64,000 bases of DNA from Ferruginibacter paludis (lineage in GTDB: Bacteria; Bacteroidota; Bacteroidia; Chitinophagales; Chitinophagaceae): contig NZ_JAUFQJ010000008.1 of the NCBI RefSeq assembly GCF_030409685.1, positions 248,001-312,000 on the forward strand. Reading direction: 5' to 3'. Shown here piece by piece: positions 36,080 to 45,427 of this stretch; positions within the stretch are counted from its first letter, which is position 1; each line of letters begins with the position of its first letter. Under the pieces are notes generated by a model. The model worked only from the letters and a program-made list of their open reading frames with translations, made no database searches and was not told the origin of the DNA. A program made the position numbers and the translations under genes.

Positions 36080-38071
36080 ATGCATCAAACGCTAAAGATA
36101 GTATCAGCAACAATTTTTTGGATCACATCTATTTTTTATTGCCAGGCACAAAAAAAGGATATTGATAGCTTTCAAGTAAAACTGTCTGCCATTTCACAAC
36201 CGATGCAGCAATTCAATTTTATCAGGAAAGAACTTGAACATTCTAACAATACCTCCGACAATATTGATTCTTCATTGTGCATTCAATTGCTCAGCATTGC
36301 ACAGCAATTAAAAAAGGATTCGTTGTTGGCCATTAGCTACAACTGGATCGGTGCTTACTTTGCTTTTAGCAAAGCCGATTATATTTCCGGGCTTGAATAC
36401 TTTTTTAAAGGCATTCCGCTGGCGGAAAAAGCAAAAGATAAGCGACGCATCAGTTCTCTATACTTTGATATAAGCCTTGTGTACAGCGAATTTAAAAATT
36501 ATCAAGCTGAGTATGAATACACGGTTAAAGGTGGAGAAAACCTGCCCGACCCATCGTCGCCACTTTATAATTTTATGTTGATACAATACCAGAATAACGT
36601 CTGTGGTTACTATCTCGATATCAATAAAGCCGACTCGGCTTTACATTACGCCAGGTTAAGTATTGAAACCTCAGGTAAACTTGGTATTGGCTTGTATGAC
36701 ATGGCCTCCATTTGTTTAACAGGAGCTGCTTATGCCCTGGCCAATGATACTGCTAATGCCGACAGTGCTTTTACAAAAGCACTAAGTATACTACCTAATA
36801 TAAAACTAAGCTCTTTAAGGTCGCTTTTTTATGACACCTATATTAAGTATTTAATACAGGCTTCCCGGCTTAAGCAAGCTGCATCATTTTGCCGTCAATT
36901 TATTGATCTGGGCAATACTGCGAACAGTAATGCTATCCGGTTGAAGGCGGTTGTTTACATGCAACAGATATTTGATACGCTGCATCAAACAGACAGTGCC
37001 TATTATTACTCCAGGCAGGAGTCGAAAATAAATGCAGCTATTTTTAGCGAGGGTAATATAAACAGGTTACAGGCATTGTCTTTCCACGAAAAGTTGCGCA
37101 ATATTGAAGCAATGGAAAAACAGACTGCTTATAACAATCAAATGAAGGAATATATATTAGCAGTTTGCTTGTTTTTTTTCATTGTAATTGGGATATTCCT
37201 TTATCGAAACAACCGCCAAAAGCATCATGCAAATAGTGTGTTGCAGGAACAAAAGCAAAAAGTAGAAAATACTTTAAATGAATTAAAATCTACCCAGGCG
37301 CAACTCATCCAATCAGAAAAAATGGCTTCCCTCGGCGAACTCACTGCAGGCATTGCACATGAAATACAAAACCCGTTAAACTTCGTAAATAATTTTAGTG
37401 AGATAAATAAAGAACTGCTGGAAGAGTTGAAAGCTGAACGCTTAAAGCCTGACGCAGATGGTGATTTGCAAAATGATTTAATCAATGATGTAATATCGAA
37501 TGAAGAAAAAATAAACCACCATGGTAAAAGAGCCGATGCCATCGTAAAAGGCATGCTGCAACATTCACAAACAAGTACCGGGCAAAAAGAACCAACAGAT
37601 ATTAATAAACTGGCTGGTGAATATCTACGCCTCTCCTATCATGGGCTTCGTGCAAAAGATAAATCATTTAATGCAACATTAAAAACTGATTTTGATGAAA
37701 CGATTGGCAATATCTATATCATTCCGCAGGACATTGGAAGAGTGTTGTTAAACTTAATCAACAATTCTTTTTACGCGGTAGATGAAAAGAAGAAATCGGG
37801 AGGCGAAAATTATGAACCAACTGTTTCGGTAATTACAAAAAGGATAAATGATAAGATTGAAATAAAAGTGAGTGATAACGGCAATGGTATCCCTCAAAAA
37901 ATAATTGACAAAATTTTTCAACCCTTCTTTACCACCAAACCAACCGGGCAGGGAACTGGATTGGGATTGAGTTTAAGTTATGATATTGTAAAGGCACATG
38001 GGGGGGAAATAAAAGTGGCAACCGTGGAAGGAACAGGTTCAACATTGATAGTGATTCTGCCTGGCAGGTAA
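36080..38071 (+). CDS. Histidine kinase D: periplasmic TPR sensor, one TM, HisKA/HATPase
   Basis: A 663-residue sensor kinase. The signal peptide MHQTLKIVSATIFWITSIFYCQAQ is cleaved near residue 23. TPR-like helices run from about 60 to 345; one unit is SYNWIGAYFAFSKADYISG. A very hydrophobic TM helix lies at about 357-375 (YILAVCLFFFIVIGIFLY). The transmitter has H427 in AHEIQNPLNF, DNGNGIP and FTTKPTGQGTGLGLSLSYDI. The segment between the H-box helix and the second helix carries a variable acidic insert (about 20 residues), as in kinases C and E but not A. Kinase E starts 19 bp later, so D probably leads a D-E-F-G operon. Confidence 0.92.
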   Translation: MHQTLKIVSATIFWITSIFYCQAQKKDIDSFQVKLSAISQPMQQFNFIRKELEHSNNTSDNIDSSLCIQLLSIAQQLKKDSLLAISYNWIGAYFAFSKADYISGLEYFFKGIPLAEKAKDKRRISSLYFDISLVYSEFKNYQAEYEYTVKGGENLPDPSSPLYNFMLIQYQNNVCGYYLDINKADSALHYARLSIETSGKLGIGLYDMASICLTGAAYALANDTANADSAFTKALSILPNIKLSSLRSLFYDTYIKYLIQASRLKQAASFCRQFIDLGNTANSNAIRLKAVVYMQQIFDTLHQTDSAYYYSRQESKINAAIFSEGNINRLQALSFHEKLRNIEAMEKQTAYNNQMKEYILAVCLFFFIVIGIFLYRNNRQKHHANSVLQEQKQKVENTLNELKSTQAQLIQSEKMASLGELTAGIAHEIQNPLNFVNNFSEINKELLEELKAERLKPDADGDLQNDLINDVISNEEKINHHGKRADAIVKGMLQHSQTSTGQKEPTDINKLAGEYLRLSYHGLRAKDKSFNATLKTDFDETIGNIYIIPQDIGRVLLNLINNSFYAVDEKKKSGGENYEPTVSVITKRINDKIEIKVSDNGNGIPQKIIDKIFQPFFTTKPTGQGTGLGLSLSYDIVKAHGGEIKVATVEGTGSTLIVILPGR

Positions 38072-38090
38072 TTGCTCAAAAAAAAATAGT

Positions 38091-40076
38091 ATGAAATTGA
38101 TTTTATCGCTTTTATTGACCATCCTGGTTATTACCGAATGCCTTTCCCAAAACAGGGGTAAAGTAGACAGCATGCAGAAGACACTGCTACACGCAACCGG
38201 GGACAGCACAAAAATAAAAGCCATTCTCAGGCTTGCCGAGCTATATGTTTATACAAACCCCGACTCCTGCCTCATGTATACATCACTGGGATTGTCGCTG
38301 GTAAAAAACGCATCTTCACAACCCAACCACGATCCTGATAAGTTTGCAATCAACGAAGCTCGTTTAAATGCACTTAGTGCTGTAGCACTTTCAGAACAAC
38401 GAAATGACTCACTTGCCGTAAAATATGCATTGAAAACAGTCCGTTTAATGGAAAACATACATTCCGGGTCTCCTACGCGCCTGATCGAAAATATTGCAGA
38501 AGTGTATCAAAATATTGGGGAACCGGGTATCGCATTGGATTATTTCAGGAAAGCGGTGCAGATAGAAAAAGGATTGAATGTAAAACAGATCTGGATCGCC
38601 AACCTCGGCTCCTGCTTCTATGACTTACACCAATTCGACTCGGCGCTGTTTTACCTCAATCAGGTTGATTCAAATTTGAATATGAGTCCGAACCAGCCCT
38701 GGCCCATGCCCCATTATTACCTGGGCCTGATTAATTTAGCAAACGGCGAAAAGGAAAATGCCCTGCGGCAATTCCGAACTGCTATACAATTTGGATTAAA
38801 AAGCCGTCTGCCTCAGGACATCTGCCAGGCTTATATTGGTATTGCCAAAACTTTCCAGGCTCTTGGAAAAACGGATTCAGCCGCATGGTATGTGGAAAAA
38901 GCGCTTAGCCAGGCCAATGAAAGTTCCTTTCCAAACCAAAGCCTCGATGCAAGCAACCTGCTCGCAGATCTGTATGAATCGAAACATCAGTTTGACAGTG
39001 CTTTTAAATATCAAAAAATCGCAAATACCTTAAAAGACTCGATATACAGCAAAGAAAAAATCAAACAGGTGCAAAATTTTTCCTTCAATGAAAAACTGAG
39101 GCAACAGGAAATCACTGAGGAGCAAACAGCTTATAAAACCAAATTGGGATTTTATGCATTCGGATTTGGACTGGCTGTTGTATTGCTGTTTTTGTTCATC
39201 GTAGTGCGCAACAGTCGCCAAAAACACAAAGCCAATCTTGCGCTGGAGAAAACCCTGGCCACTCTGCGATCCACCCAGGCGCAACTCATTCAATCTGAAA
39301 AAATGGCATCACTTGGAGAACTTACTGCAGGCATTGCCCATGAAATTCAAAACCCGTTAAACTTCGTAAATAATTTTAGTGAATTGAACAGGGAGTTGAT
39401 TGAAGAGCTGAACGCAGAACGCATAAAGTTCAACGCAGATAGAGATGAACAATTAGAAACTGAACTGCTGAATGATATCAAAACCAATGAAGAGAAAATT
39501 AACTACCATGGCAAACGTGCCGATGCCATTGTAAAAGGCATGCTGCAGCATAGCCGCAAAAGCACCAGCCATAAAGAACCCACCAATATCAATGCTTTGG
39601 CAGATGAATATTTGCGATTGGCTTATCATGGATTGAGAGCAAAGGACAAAGAATTTAATGCTACTATCAAAACAGATTTTGATGAAGGTATTAGTAGTAT
39701 CAATATCATCCCGGAGGATATAGGAAGGGTGTTACTGAACTTATACACCAATGCTTTTTATGCAGTAGATGAAAAGAAAAAACAACAACCTGAAGGATAC
39801 GAACCAACCGTTTCAGTAAGTACAAAAAAGGTTGGCGATAAAGTTGAAATAAGAGTTGCCGATAACGGCAACGGTATCCCTCAAAACATAGTAGATAAAA
39901 TCTTTCAACCCTTCTTTACAACCAAACCTACAGGGCAGGGAACTGGTTTGGGTTTATCGTTGGCGTATGATATTGTGAAGGCGCATGGCGGGGAGTTGAA
40001 GGTAGATACAAGGAAGGCCCGCCCGGATGACCCGGTCGGACGGGGAGAAGAAACAACATTTATCATAACACTCTAA
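38091..40076 (+). CDS. Histidine kinase E: periplasmic TPR sensor, one TM, HisKA/HATPase
   Basis: A 661-residue kinase with signal peptide MKLILSLLLTILVITECLS. TPR-like repeats are at about 90-330 (ENIAEVYQNIGEPGIALDYF, HYYLGLINLANGEKENALRQF, AYIGIAKTFQALGKTDSAAWY). The TM is at about 354-374 (FGLAVVLLFLFIVV). The transmitter has H417 in AHEIQNPLNF and the usual N, G1 and G2 blocks. H-N-Y-H replaces the usual N-H-H in the second helix (KINYHGKRAD). The last beta strand is interrupted by a GC-rich in-frame stretch encoding ARPDDPVGRGEE, absent from the sister kinases. Kinase F starts 10 bp after the stop. Confidence 0.92.
   Translation: MKLILSLLLTILVITECLSQNRGKVDSMQKTLLHATGDSTKIKAILRLAELYVYTNPDSCLMYTSLGLSLVKNASSQPNHDPDKFAINEARLNALSAVALSEQRNDSLAVKYALKTVRLMENIHSGSPTRLIENIAEVYQNIGEPGIALDYFRKAVQIEKGLNVKQIWIANLGSCFYDLHQFDSALFYLNQVDSNLNMSPNQPWPMPHYYLGLINLANGEKENALRQFRTAIQFGLKSRLPQDICQAYIGIAKTFQALGKTDSAAWYVEKALSQANESSFPNQSLDASNLLADLYESKHQFDSAFKYQKIANTLKDSIYSKEKIKQVQNFSFNEKLRQQEITEEQTAYKTKLGFYAFGFGLAVVLLFLFIVVRNSRQKHKANLALEKTLATLRSTQAQLIQSEKMASLGELTAGIAHEIQNPLNFVNNFSELNRELIEELNAERIKFNADRDEQLETELLNDIKTNEEKINYHGKRADAIVKGMLQHSRKSTSHKEPTNINALADEYLRLAYHGLRAKDKEFNATIKTDFDEGISSINIIPEDIGRVLLNLYTNAFYAVDEKKKQQPEGYEPTVSVSTKKVGDKVEIRVADNGNGIPQNIVDKIFQPFFTTKPTGQGTGLGLSLAYDIVKAHGGELKVDTRKARPDDPVGRGEETTFIITL
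40018..40044 (+). repeat. GC-rich hairpin-forming insert inside kinase E
   Basis: CCCGCCCG at 40018-40025 and CGGACGGG at 40037-40044 pair at 7 of 8 positions. Base composition is far richer in GC than the flanking gene. It encodes the extra residues just before the final strand of the ATPase domain and keeps the frame, so it looks like a small mobile or REP-like insertion that was tolerated. Confidence 0.4.
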
Positions 40077-40086
40077 AGCCAGTATA

Positions 40087-41982
40087 ATGAAACGGATTAA
40101 AAGTTATTTATTCATCCTGGTTATCCTCTTTAATTATCCGGTTGATTCATTCGGACAAAATGATACCATTCGTTTAAATAACTTTTGTGAGTTGGCATTA
40201 AAATATTCTGAAGTTAACAGGGACAGCGCTATTTATTATGCAGATATTGCTTTTTCAATTGCAGAAAAACTACATCAGAAATTTTACCAGGCAAGTATCC
40301 TGAGTGATCTTGGCTATACATTGCTGAGTAACGGAGATTATGGAACCGCATTGACTAAATTACTTGTTGCCAATAAATTAATTGAAGATAAAAACATTGC
40401 GAAGGATATTATTATCACGCCATTTTTTAGTAAGTATTTTACCAGCAATGATCCAACAATAAACAGGATAATATTATTAGGCTACATAAAAAACAGCCTG
40501 GCTATGTTGTATGGCCGCACGGAAAATTTTGATAAACAACTATCAGAGCTAAAAGAAGCAAAGACAATAATCGAAACGGAAACTACTGATCTAAATCTAA
40601 GCTATACTATCAATAATAATATTGCCAATGCTTATATAAATATGGGCAAGCTTGATTCTGCTCTTTTCTTTCAGCAAATTGTATTGAGTATAGAAAGTAA
40701 AATTGAAAATAAAAACTATGGCGGAGCATCCAATAAAGCTATTGGTGATATCCTTTTTAGAAAAGGATATTTTGACAATGCAAAAATCAATTACCTCACA
40801 GCATTAAAGCTGCTCGAAAAAAATAAAAATACATTTTACATAGCGCTTACCCAGTTTGCATTGGCAGACACGTATAGAAAATTGGGTAAGGTTGATTCAG
40901 CCTTGTATTATTCAAAAGCGGGTATTGCCAACTACAGATCTTTGGGCAGCTATGTGCCTGAAATGGAAGAAGCATACACCGCACTTGCGTTAAGTTTTAA
41001 AGATGAAAACAAGTATGACAGCGCTTTTTATTATTTACAATTGTCTAAAAAATTAAGTGATTCCATAAATGACAAAGAGATAAAAACATTGACTAATTTT
41101 CAAAACGTTGGCTTCAGGGAACAGATGAGATTGAAGGAAGCTGAAGCCGAAAGAATTAAAACAAAAAACAGAACGCAAGTATTGCTGTTATTAACCGGGT
41201 TGCTGTTGTTTTCCATTATTGCTTTTATATTATACAAGAGCAATAAAATGAAAGTCAAAACCAACCTGGCTTTAAAAGATAAAAATGATGAAATAGAAAA
41301 AACGGTAGCAGAACTCAAAACTACGCAGGTATCGCTCGCTGCAAGAAATGCAGAAAATGAATTGTTATTAAAAGAAATTCATCACCGTGTTAAAAATAAT
41401 CTCGAAGTAGTATCCAGTCTTTTAGCATTACAATCCGCTCAGATTGATGACCCCTCGGTACAGTCGGCAATGTTAGCAAGCCAGAACCGTGTACATTCAA
41501 TGGGCATTATCCACCAAAAACTGTATCAGGGTGAAAATTTAGCTGCCATTGAAATGCGGGATTATTTTATCCATCTCAGTGATAATATTCTCGATTCTTT
41601 CAACGCAGAGGGACACATCAAAGTGGAATGTGACATGCCTAAATTGATTTTAGATGTGGATACTGCTATTTCAGTTGGCCTTATCACTAACGAGCTATTG
41701 ACTAACTCATTGAAATACGCATTCAATGAAAAAGAAAATGGAGCAATCAAAATCAGTTTGACCGAACAAGATCCGACTGGCAATAATGAAGGGGCATATT
41801 TATTGAAAATTTCAGACGATGGTATCGGCAAACCAATCAATGAAAAAACAACAGGCACGGGTTTCGGAACACAACTGGTGAATCTCTTGACAAAACAGCT
41901 GGATGGCAAATTAACCTATGAAATCAATAATGGAACGATTGTGAGTTTAATTTTTAAGAAGCCGAAATCTGTAAGGGCATAG
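40087..41982 (+). CDS. Histidine kinase F: periplasmic TPR sensor with a HisKA_2-type transmitter
   Basis: A 631-residue kinase. Signal peptide 1-23 (MKRIKSYLFILVILFNYPVDSFGQ), TPR-like helices at about 35-340 (TINNNIANAYINMGKLDSALFF, ALADTYRKLGKVDSALYY), one TM at about 361-380. The transmitter differs from all the others: LLLKEIHHRVKNNLEVVSSLLALQ (His pair 432-433) is the HisKA_2/HWE-like phospho-acceptor, followed by the HATPase blocks LITNELLTNSLKYAF, KISDDGIGKP and GTGFGTQLVNLL. It therefore uses a separate dimerisation/phosphotransfer surface and may serve another regulator. It is placed inside the D-E-F-G gene run, 10 bp after kinase E. Confidence 0.92.
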   Translation: MKRIKSYLFILVILFNYPVDSFGQNDTIRLNNFCELALKYSEVNRDSAIYYADIAFSIAEKLHQKFYQASILSDLGYTLLSNGDYGTALTKLLVANKLIEDKNIAKDIIITPFFSKYFTSNDPTINRIILLGYIKNSLAMLYGRTENFDKQLSELKEAKTIIETETTDLNLSYTINNNIANAYINMGKLDSALFFQQIVLSIESKIENKNYGGASNKAIGDILFRKGYFDNAKINYLTALKLLEKNKNTFYIALTQFALADTYRKLGKVDSALYYSKAGIANYRSLGSYVPEMEEAYTALALSFKDENKYDSAFYYLQLSKKLSDSINDKEIKTLTNFQNVGFREQMRLKEAEAERIKTKNRTQVLLLLTGLLLFSIIAFILYKSNKMKVKTNLALKDKNDEIEKTVAELKTTQVSLAARNAENELLLKEIHHRVKNNLEVVSSLLALQSAQIDDPSVQSAMLASQNRVHSMGIIHQKLYQGENLAAIEMRDYFIHLSDNILDSFNAEGHIKVECDMPKLILDVDTAISVGLITNELLTNSLKYAFNEKENGAIKISLTEQDPTGNNEGAYLLKISDDGIGKPINEKTTGTGFGTQLVNLLTKQLDGKLTYEINNGTIVSLIFKKPKSVRA

Positions 41983-41992
41983 GCTATAAAAA

Positions 41993-42436
41993 ATGGATGA
42001 ATACCTTGCATGATGAATATGTACGTCTCTCCTGCCATGGCTTCCCGGCGAAAGGCAGGTTCTTTAATATCGCTTTAAAAAACTGACAATAGTGAAACAA
42101 TCTGCAACATCAGCATTATTCACAAAGATATTGGAAGAGTTTTATTAAATTTATTCAACATTATTTTTTACGCAGTACTGAAAAAAAGAAAAGCCCCTAT
42201 CTCCAACAGGTGCGTGAAGAAAATGACCCCTCTGTAACCACAACAAAAAAAATCAACAGGTTGAAATTATTGTAGCGATAACGGCAACGGCATTCCTCAA
42301 AAAATAGTTGATAAGATCGGATTTATCGGTACCATACGACGTTGCAAAAGGGCATCGTTAGGAATTAACAATAGAAAGCAATGAAGGTGAATATGCAAAG
42401 TTTATTATTCAACTACCGCTAAACAGGATATCATGA
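41993..42436 (+). pseudogene. Decayed C-terminal fragment of a HisKA/HATPase kinase
   Basis: No open frame spans this stretch, but pieces of a kinase transmitter in changing frames are plain. A block reading LHDEYVRLSCHGF matches DEYLRLSYHGL. A later piece, KDIGRVLLNLFNIIFYAV, matches QDIGRVLLNLxNNAFYAV. Then come TTKKIN, DNGNGIPQKIVDKI, and a closing FIIQLPLN. In-frame stops and frameshifts separate these, and the FTTKPTGQGTGLGL block is missing. The final frame ends in TGA overlapping the ATG of kinase G (ATGA at 42433-42436). So this is a dead paralogue, probably a relic of a tandem duplication, lying between kinases F and G. Confidence 0.85.
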
Positions 42437-44673
42437 AAAGTGTCACTTTTTTATTCTTTTTTGTTTCCATTCTGCAAAATAGCTTTTCGCAATATAGAAA
42501 TAAAATTGATCGGCTGAATAGAGCATTAAACACATTACATGATAGTGCAAGAATAGATTGCCTGAATGAGCTAAGTGAGACATACCTAGGACTACCGGAA
42601 TGGTTTTCGGAGCTGCGGGAAAGACCCCGGTTGGACTCTGCCGAAATACTCATTTCCCAAGCCCTGAAATCTGCTAAAGATATAGGTTATATATACGGCG
42701 CGGCGAAAGCTTTGTCACTAAAAGCCAAGATCGCTTTTGAGAAATATGAAGACTTTCTTCAAACAGAAGTTCTATGTCATGAAGCTGTTTACAACTATAA
42801 AAAATCTGCAAATAAAAAAGGGCTGTACAAAACTTACTATCGGTTGGGCACTGCATTGCATTCACTCAGTAGGTTTGATGATGCTGTAAATAATTTAGAT
42901 ACCAGTTACGTTTTAAGCAAACTGGCAGCAGACTCATTTTACGCTTTGAGTTCCGCGATTGTATCATGTATTAGTTTTGATGAAAGAGGAGACTATGCGA
43001 AAGCCTTTGAAAGGTTGCAGAGAGATCACGAGTTAATCGCAGCTAACGGCGATCCAAAGTGGAAGCTCTTGGAACTAAATAAACTTGGTGATCTGAATGC
43101 AGATATCGGAAACTATAGCACAGCAATTAATTATTATAAGCACTCATTTAGTGATAGTCAAAAAAACGACCTTAACGCAACACTGGCCCAAACCTTTGCG
43201 CTCAATAAACAATTTGATTCTGCTACAAAATATTTTAACCTCTACATACCGGATACGATCAAGCAAAGAGATTTGCGTTTTTATTTAGCATTTTCCGGTG
43301 AATTTTATTCATCGATGAATAATTACAATAAAGCGTTGCCTGATTTACTAAGAAGTTTACACTATAACAGACAATCCAAAGATGCCAACCAGATCATGCG
43401 TTTGTTAATTGATATTGCTGGAGCCTGTTTTGCTTTACAAAATATTGATGCTGCATTAAGTTACGCACAGGAGGCATTTGCCATGGCAAATCAAACCGGC
43501 GCAAAACAAGTAATAAGAGACGCTTCCAAAATCATTTCATCCGTTTATGAATACAGGAATCGTCCTGACAGCGCATATCGCTATTATAAACGGTATGTCA
43601 CAATAAATGACTCCATTGTAAATAACAAATTAAAAGGACAACTCGCCTCATATGATTTTGAACAAAGAATTGAATTGTTAAATAAACAACAGGAACTTCA
43701 ACAGCTACAACTGCAAAAACAGGTATTGCAAAAATATTTTCTTCTTGCAGGCATAGCTGTTTTTTTCTTAATCGCATTTATGCTTTGGCGCAATAACCTG
43801 CACAGGAAAAAAGCTTATGCATCGCTGCAAACTCAAAAAAAGCAAACCGATTTTCAAAAATTAAAAGTTGAAGAGGCGTTTGATGAATTAAAATCAGCAC
43901 AGTTACAATTGGTACAACGGGAGAAAATGGCTTCGCTCGGCGAGCTCACCGCCGGCATTGCTCATGAGATACAAAACCCGTTGAACTTCGTGAATAATTT
44001 TTCTGATGTAAATAAAGAGTTACTTGAAGAAATGAAAGATGAAATGGGTAAAGGAAATTTAGAAGACGCAAACTCCCTCGCCAATGATATAATAGCAAAT
44101 GAAGAAAAAATAAATCACCACGGTAAACGTGCTGATGCCATTGTAAAAGGCATGCTGCAGCATAGCCGTAGCAGCAGTGGCCAAAAAGAACCAACAGACA
44201 TCAATGCTTTGTGCGATGAATATTTGCGCCTTTCCTATCATGGTTTACGTGCAAAAGACAAAAGCTTCAACGCAGATTTCAAAACAGATTTTGATGAAAG
44301 TATTGGGAAGATCAATATCATCCCTCAAGACATCGGAAGAGTGCTGCTAAATATAATCAACAATGCTTTTTACGCTGTGAATGAAAAGCAGAAAGCTGCC
44401 GATAAAAATTATAAGCCACTCGTATCAATCAAAACAAAAAGAATTGGTGATACAATTGAAATAAATGTGGAAGATAATGGCAACGGTATTCCTCAGAATA
44501 TTATCAATAAAATCTTTCAACCCTTCTTTACCACCAAACCCACCGGCCAGGGAACCGGGTTGGGCTTGAGTTTAAGCTATGATATCATTAAGGCCCACGG
44601 GGGTGAAATAAAAATGGATAGCAAAGAAAATGATGGTACAATATTTACTATTCTTTTACCTGCTTTGCCTTAA
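42433..44673 (+). CDS. Histidine kinase G: periplasmic TPR sensor, one TM, HisKA/HATPase
   Basis: A 746-residue kinase with signal peptide MKSVTFLFFFVSILQNSFS. TPR-like repeats at about 75-400 include YRLGTALHSLSRFDDAVNNL and NKLGDLNADIGNYSTAINYY. A TM is at about 435-455 (FLLAGIAVFFLIAFML), then a Gln/Lys-rich coiled coil, H511 in AHEIQNPLNF, DNGNGIP and FTTKPTGQGTGLGLSLSYDI. LVQREKMASLGE replaces the LIQSEKMASLGE of most sisters, the same Q-R variant as kinase H. The start codon overlaps the stop of the pseudogene's last frame. No regulator is adjacent. Confidence 0.92.
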   Translation: MKSVTFLFFFVSILQNSFSQYRNKIDRLNRALNTLHDSARIDCLNELSETYLGLPEWFSELRERPRLDSAEILISQALKSAKDIGYIYGAAKALSLKAKIAFEKYEDFLQTEVLCHEAVYNYKKSANKKGLYKTYYRLGTALHSLSRFDDAVNNLDTSYVLSKLAADSFYALSSAIVSCISFDERGDYAKAFERLQRDHELIAANGDPKWKLLELNKLGDLNADIGNYSTAINYYKHSFSDSQKNDLNATLAQTFALNKQFDSATKYFNLYIPDTIKQRDLRFYLAFSGEFYSSMNNYNKALPDLLRSLHYNRQSKDANQIMRLLIDIAGACFALQNIDAALSYAQEAFAMANQTGAKQVIRDASKIISSVYEYRNRPDSAYRYYKRYVTINDSIVNNKLKGQLASYDFEQRIELLNKQQELQQLQLQKQVLQKYFLLAGIAVFFLIAFMLWRNNLHRKKAYASLQTQKKQTDFQKLKVEEAFDELKSAQLQLVQREKMASLGELTAGIAHEIQNPLNFVNNFSDVNKELLEEMKDEMGKGNLEDANSLANDIIANEEKINHHGKRADAIVKGMLQHSRSSSGQKEPTDINALCDEYLRLSYHGLRAKDKSFNADFKTDFDESIGKINIIPQDIGRVLLNIINNAFYAVNEKQKAADKNYKPLVSIKTKRIGDTIEINVEDNGNGIPQNIINKIFQPFFTTKPTGQGTGLGLSLSYDIIKAHGGEIKMDSKENDGTIFTILLPALP

Positions 44674-44903
44674 ATCCCCGGTATATTAAAAAATTACAAT
44701 AAAATGTAGTATGTTTATTGCACCTTTTAGCATCTCCACTATCTATATTTAAAACGCCTCTTTGCCGGCAAGATTAATCGTTACAACGGTTTTCCAAAAA
44801 TACTGATGGCAAAATATTGGCCAGGAATACTGCAGCAAAAGCCAGTCGCCCGTTGCATTGTTTTTTACTTATTTTTCATAAGCAATCAATAAAACCATTC
44901 ATC

Positions 44904-45407
44904 ATGTATAAACAACACCTGCTAAACGCCATCGTGAAAGAAATGAAAATATGCAAAAGGCTTTATACAAAAATTCCGAACGATAAAATGGATTTTAAAA
45001 CAAAGGAAGAACTGAGGAGTATACACGAGTTGCTGCAATATTTATGCATCATCGGAACGGCGCCGTTAGACTATTGGATGAATAAAAGTGAACTGCCTTT
45101 CAATACTTATTTTGGTGAAGTAACGGTGGCTTCTAAAAAACTGCCGCACGAACAATTTCTTTCATTGATGGATGAACAGATTGACATCATCAATAAATTA
45201 TTTACCCAGTTTACGGAAGATGATTTGTTTCATAAAGAAATTGTGTACCCCTGGGGCGAAAAGGGACCGTTGGGAGAAGGCATTATTTCCACCTGCATTA
45301 AATTTATGGCAGCCTACAAGCTGCAGTTATTTTTACACATAAAATTGTGCAGTGATCAAAAATTGGGAACAGCTGATGCCTGGCTGTTAACTGATTTATC
45401 TTCCTAA
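44904..45407 (+). CDS. DinB-like helical protein
   Basis: The ATG at 44904 (MYKQHLLNAIVKEMKICKRL) starts a compact 167-residue helical protein; the longer frame above it has a basic, non-conserved leader. The sequence has the layout of a DinB/DUF1569-type four-helix bundle: IHELLQYLCIIGTAPLDYW, FLSLMDEQIDIINKLFTQF, and GEGIISTCIKFMAAYKLQLFLHIKLC near the end. The Asp/His that replace metal ligands in DinB proteins are only partly evident. Such proteins are often thiol- or metal-dependent hydrolases or transferases. It begins 230 bp after kinase G and ends 20 bp before kinase H, so it may share the H-I transcript. Function unknown. Confidence 0.75.
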   Translation: MYKQHLLNAIVKEMKICKRLYTKIPNDKMDFKTKEELRSIHELLQYLCIIGTAPLDYWMNKSELPFNTYFGEVTVASKKLPHEQFLSLMDEQIDIINKLFTQFTEDDLFHKEIVYPWGEKGPLGEGIISTCIKFMAAYKLQLFLHIKLCSDQKLGTADAWLLTDLSS

Positions 45408-45427
45408 CACTGAACTGATCTACCTAT

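Noticed and set aside
32832-37554. Antisense frames repeated opposite several kinase transmitters (for example 32832-33113, 34753-35115, 37225-37554)
   Set aside because: They resemble each other only because the sense strand encodes the same conserved transmitter; they have no independent coding signal.
44817-44903. Extended start of the DinB-like gene
   Set aside because: The leader is basic and unlike the fold, and begins without a good ATG; the ATG at 44904 starts the helical bundle.
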